Program-made: the position numbers and the translations under genes | Notes under the pieces: generated by a model | The model's input: the letters and a program-made list of their open reading frames with translations, nothing else | What the model was told of the DNA's origin: nothing | Database searches by the model: none | Shown: piece by piece, positions 4,765 to 7,254 of the stretch | Layout: the number at the start of each line of letters is the position of its first letter | How positions within the stretch are numbered: position 1 is the first letter of the stretch | Assembly: GCA_015490215.1 (NCBI GenBank) | Contig: WFYH01000099.1 | Span: forward strand, 1 to 7,254 | Direction: 5' to 3' | DNA: 7,254 bases | Origin: Aquificaceae bacterium | Lineage (GTDB): Bacteria; Aquificota; Aquificia; Aquificales; Aquificaceae

Positions 4765-7254
4765 TTATTCACTTTTAAGTATAACCCCGTTGCAAACTTT
4801 TTCGGAGGGCATACCTATGTAGAAGCCTTGCACCAGATCTACGCCGATCTCCTTGACTATCTCAAGGGTGGCACCGTCTTCCACGAACTCCGCCACCGTC
4901 CTTATGCCGAGGACCTTAGCCATGGAAACGGCACTCTCTACAAAGGCTCTGTCTATGGTGCTCGTAGCAACTCCCCTTACGAAGTCTCCCTCAATCTTTA
5001 TAAAGTCTATGGGGAGCCTTTTCAGGTAAGTAAAAGAGGCAAAGCCCGATCCGAAATCATCCACCGCAAACTTGAATCCTTCCTCCTTAAGGGACTGAAT
5101 GAACTCCTTTAAAAGCTCTATATTTCTTACCGTTTCCCTTTCGGTTATCTCAAAGACCACCTTTCCCTTCTCGTAGCCCTCTGACTCAACTATGTCCCTG
5201 ACCCTTTCCAAAAACTCGGGGTTTATTATCACCTTGGGGGAGAGGTTAAAGAACAGGTAGGTGTTGCAGCTTATCCCCTTGACCTTGTTTATAGCCTTTT
5301 CTATAACCCTCAGATCCAGCTTGTGGATAACGCTCATGTTCTCTGCGGTTTCTATGAACTCCGAGGCGGGGACAACCCTCTCTCCCGTGTCTATTCTCAT
5401 AAGAACCTCATAGCCGAAAACCTCCCCCGAGCTTAGATCAACTATGGGTTGGAAGTAAGGGATTATCCTGTCTTCCTCAAGGGCGTCCGTTATAAGCAGA
5501 TTCTTCTTAACCGTTTCCTCCTCAAACAGGGTGGTGTCCTCTTCGCCCGCTATAAGGAAGCGGTTTTTTCCGAGCTTTTTCGCCTTATACATTATCTCGT
5601 CCGCAAGGGCAAAGAGATCTTTGGGATCCTCTCCGTGGTCGGGGAAGATAACCACACCTACCGATACGGTTACGTTTACCCTTTTACCGTCGGGGGTTTC
5701 TACATAGAAGTTCCTTACGGACTCTATCAGCCTGTTGGCAACGACGACCGCCCCCTCGGAGTCCACATAGGGAAGGATGGCACAGAACTCGTCCCCTCCG
5801 TAGCGGGCGAGGATGTCTTCGGATCTGAACACCCTGCGCAGTTGCCTTGCCACCTCCGAAAGGAACCTGTCCCCGAACTCGTGACCGTAAGTATCGTTTA
5901 TCAGCTTGAAGTTGTCTATGTCTATCACAAAGAGGGCAAACTTGTAGTTGTGACGCTTTGCCCTTTGAACCTCGTAGCCGAGCAGTTCCCAAAAGACCCT
6001 CTGGTTGTAAAGGCGGGTAAGGGGGTCCCGTGTGGCGAAGAACTCAAGCTGTTTCATGTAAGAATTTATGGCAAAGATGGACCCCGCCATATTCAGCAGG
6101 GTCGCCAATATCCCCTCCACCGCCACCCGCTTAGCGTAGGTTACATCTTTTACCGCAGTTCCCACCTGCACCTGTATGGGTGGATTGCTCAGGATAAGAT
6201 TTTTGGAAAAGTAGGTAAGATTTCCAAGCTCGTAAGGGACGACCTTTGAAGAAACGAAGAGATGATGGAACTCTATTTTCTCATTTTCACAGTTAAGTTC
6301 CTTCACCTTTTGACACAGAACCTCTTCCGCAAGCCCTTTACACCTTTCCATATTTTGGGAACAGAAGAGGCTCCAAAAGACGTAAACTTCCACTTTTCCG
6401 TTTTCATCTTTGAAGGTTACCCAGAAGTAGGAAAAATCTATCTTTACCGAAAGGTCCGAAAGGATCCCCTTAAAGAACAGTGTCCAATCCCTTATATCCT
6501 CGGAGGTGAGAACGAATTTCTCTAAGAGTTTTATTTCAAACTCAAAGATGTCCTTGTCCACCGCTATGCCGTTTATCTTTGAAATAAACTTGGCTATGCT
6601 ATCCCTTACCCTGTCAAATTCCCTAAAGCCGAAGCTAACCTCTTTAAAGTCTATGTTCCTCAGATCGGATACCTTGTTCACCCGCTCAATGGACTCCTCC
6701 AGCTTATTCAGGGACTCCTCTAACCTTTTGGTTATCACCCATACCACCAGCAGGGCACCCGCCACGGGAACGGGAAGGGTAAAGAGGGCGATAATGAAGA
6801 TGTGCTTTCTTACCGCCGCAAGGGGACCCGATATATCCTGAACCACCTCTATGACTCCGAGAACCTCACCCTCTTTTACATTTGTATGACACCTCAAACA
6901 CTCCGCCTTGGCTATCAGGGGGTAGGTGTAAATGAGCTTGCTGTCTTTTTTGGTTACCGTTTCCTGTTTAAACCTGAAGGTTTTCAAAACCTCTTCACCC
7001 TTTTCGGGTTCCTCTATCTTCCCGAAGAGGGCTTCCACCTTCTTACCTCTGAATATCCGTATGTCTATGTCCACATTCTTGTGGGCTTCCCTTGCCCCCT
7101 TGAGGAACTCAAGAAGCTCTTCGCGGGTCCAGCCCTTTCTCATTATCTGATACATATCGCTGAAGGTGTGTCGGGCTATGCTCTTTGCCTGCTCTATTGC
7201 CCTGTCTTCGGTAACCTTCCAGAGGGCACTGTAGATGATAAAGTAGGTCCCCCC
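4765..7254 (-). CDS. Membrane GGDEF-EAL c-di-GMP enzyme with periplasmic haem-c sensor (5' end outside window)
   Basis: The frame stays open to the window edge, so 829 C-terminal residues are visible (residue 1 at 7254). The fragment starts with hydrophobic GGTYFIIYSALW, probably the end of a first membrane helix. A periplasmic domain resembling the Tll0287-like (DUF3365) haem domain follows, with CLRCH at 119-123 for covalent haem c. A second membrane helix is at about 151-174, then a linker or coiled region, then an unassigned, possibly GAF-like cytoplasmic domain (about 233-398) with four cysteines (298, 305, 314, 322). The GGDEF domain has RDPLTRLYN (409-417), DIDNFK (445-450), inhibitory-site RxxD (477-480) and an intact GGDEF (486-490). 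The EAL domain has EVL (616-618), NLSP (Asn670), FEITE (Glu702), DDFG (732-735), Lys753, Glu789 and Gln809. Both catalytic sets look intact, so synthesis and hydrolysis of c-di-GMP are both possible. It is upstream of hypB, probably in one operon. Confidence 0.93.
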   Translation of the reverse strand, partial: GGTYFIIYSALWKVTEDRAIEQAKSIARHTFSDMYQIMRKGWTREELLEFLKGAREAHKNVDIDIRIFRGKKVEALFGKIEEPEKGEEVLKTFRFKQETVTKKDSKLIYTYPLIAKAECLRCHTNVKEGEVLGVIEVVQDISGPLAAVRKHIFIIALFTLPVPVAGALLVVWVITKRLEESLNKLEESIERVNKVSDLRNIDFKEVSFGFREFDRVRDSIAKFISKINGIAVDKDIFEFEIKLLEKFVLTSEDIRDWTLFFKGILSDLSVKIDFSYFWVTFKDENGKVEVYVFWSLFCSQNMERCKGLAEEVLCQKVKELNCENEKIEFHHLFVSSKVVPYELGNLTYFSKNLILSNPPIQVQVGTAVKDVTYAKRVAVEGILATLLNMAGSIFAINSYMKQLEFFATRDPLTRLYNQRVFWELLGYEVQRAKRHNYKFALFVIDIDNFKLINDTYGHEFGDRFLSEVARQLRRVFRSEDILARYGGDEFCAILPYVDSEGAVVVANRLIESVRNFYVETPDGKRVNVTVSVGVVIFPDHGEDPKDLFALADEIMYKAKKLGKNRFLIAGEEDTTLFEEETVKKNLLITDALEEDRIIPYFQPIVDLSSGEVFGYEVLMRIDTGERVVPASEFIETAENMSVIHKLDLRVIEKAINKVKGISCNTYLFFNLSPKVIINPEFLERVRDIVESEGYEKGKVVFEITERETVRNIELLKEFIQSLKEEGFKFAVDDFGSGFASFTYLKRLPIDFIKIEGDFVRGVATSTIDRAFVESAVSMAKVLGIRTVAEFVEDGATLEIVKEIGVDLVQGFYIGMPSEKVCNGVILKSE

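Noticed and set aside
4612..5112. Open frame of 166 codons on the plus strand, opposite hypB and the EAL domain
   Set aside because: It spans the junction of two clear minus-strand genes and encodes no recognisable domain.
5449..6249. Open frame of 266 codons on the plus strand, opposite the GGDEF-EAL gene
   Set aside because: It lies fully antisense to well-recognised GGDEF and EAL coding sequence, its translation has no recognisable motif, and it has no convincing ribosome site. It is a shadow of the codon bias.
7153..7155. ATG as the start of the GGDEF-EAL protein
   Set aside because: The frame remains open to the window edge, and the 33 upstream codons encode a membrane-helix end and residues fitting the sensor domain, so the true start lies outside.

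Overview
The window looks like chromosomal DNA from a thermophilic, probably hydrogen-oxidising bacterium of the Aquificales type (Hydrogenobacter, Thermocrinis, Hydrogenivirga and relatives). This is inferred from AGG/AGA-dominated arginine codons, frequent ATA isoleucine codons, Lys/Glu-rich proteins, very tight gene packing, a HypB hydrogenase-maturation GTPase and a c-type-haem sensor. The genus cannot be fixed from sequence reading alone. The window is almost entirely coding: six protein genes, no RNA genes, no mobile elements, no CRISPR, and no gene-free stretch longer than about 60 bases.

Plus strand, 1-3437: four co-directional genes. They are the 3' part of proS (prolyl-tRNA synthetase, cut by the left edge), a soluble Ser/Thr protein kinase, a PP2C-type phosphatase and, after a 59-base gap, an exported dienelactone-hydrolase-like protein. 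The kinase begins one base after the proS stop. The phosphatase begins at a TTG that overlaps the kinase stop, so the first three genes look like one translationally coupled unit. Kinase and phosphatase form a phosphorylation/dephosphorylation pair. The fourth protein has an alpha/beta-hydrolase fold signature, but its expected nucleophile and histidine are replaced by Thr and Arg.

Minus strand, 7254-3440: three genes running leftward. First comes a large membrane-bound c-di-GMP enzyme (5' end cut by the right edge) with a periplasmic CxxCH haem-type sensor domain, a transmembrane helix, an unassigned cytoplasmic domain with four clustered cysteines, and apparently intact GGDEF and EAL domains. 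hypB follows 18 bases later, and a TetR-family regulator overlaps the end of hypB by 10 bases. This arrangement suggests a redox-responsive c-di-GMP module transcribed together with hydrogenase maturation and its own regulator.

The two blocks converge at 3437/3440 with a two-base gap and no visible terminator. The points most worth following are the haem/c-di-GMP/HypB/TetR linkage, the four-cysteine cluster, and the hydrolase-like protein with an altered catalytic triad downstream of the kinase-phosphatase pair.
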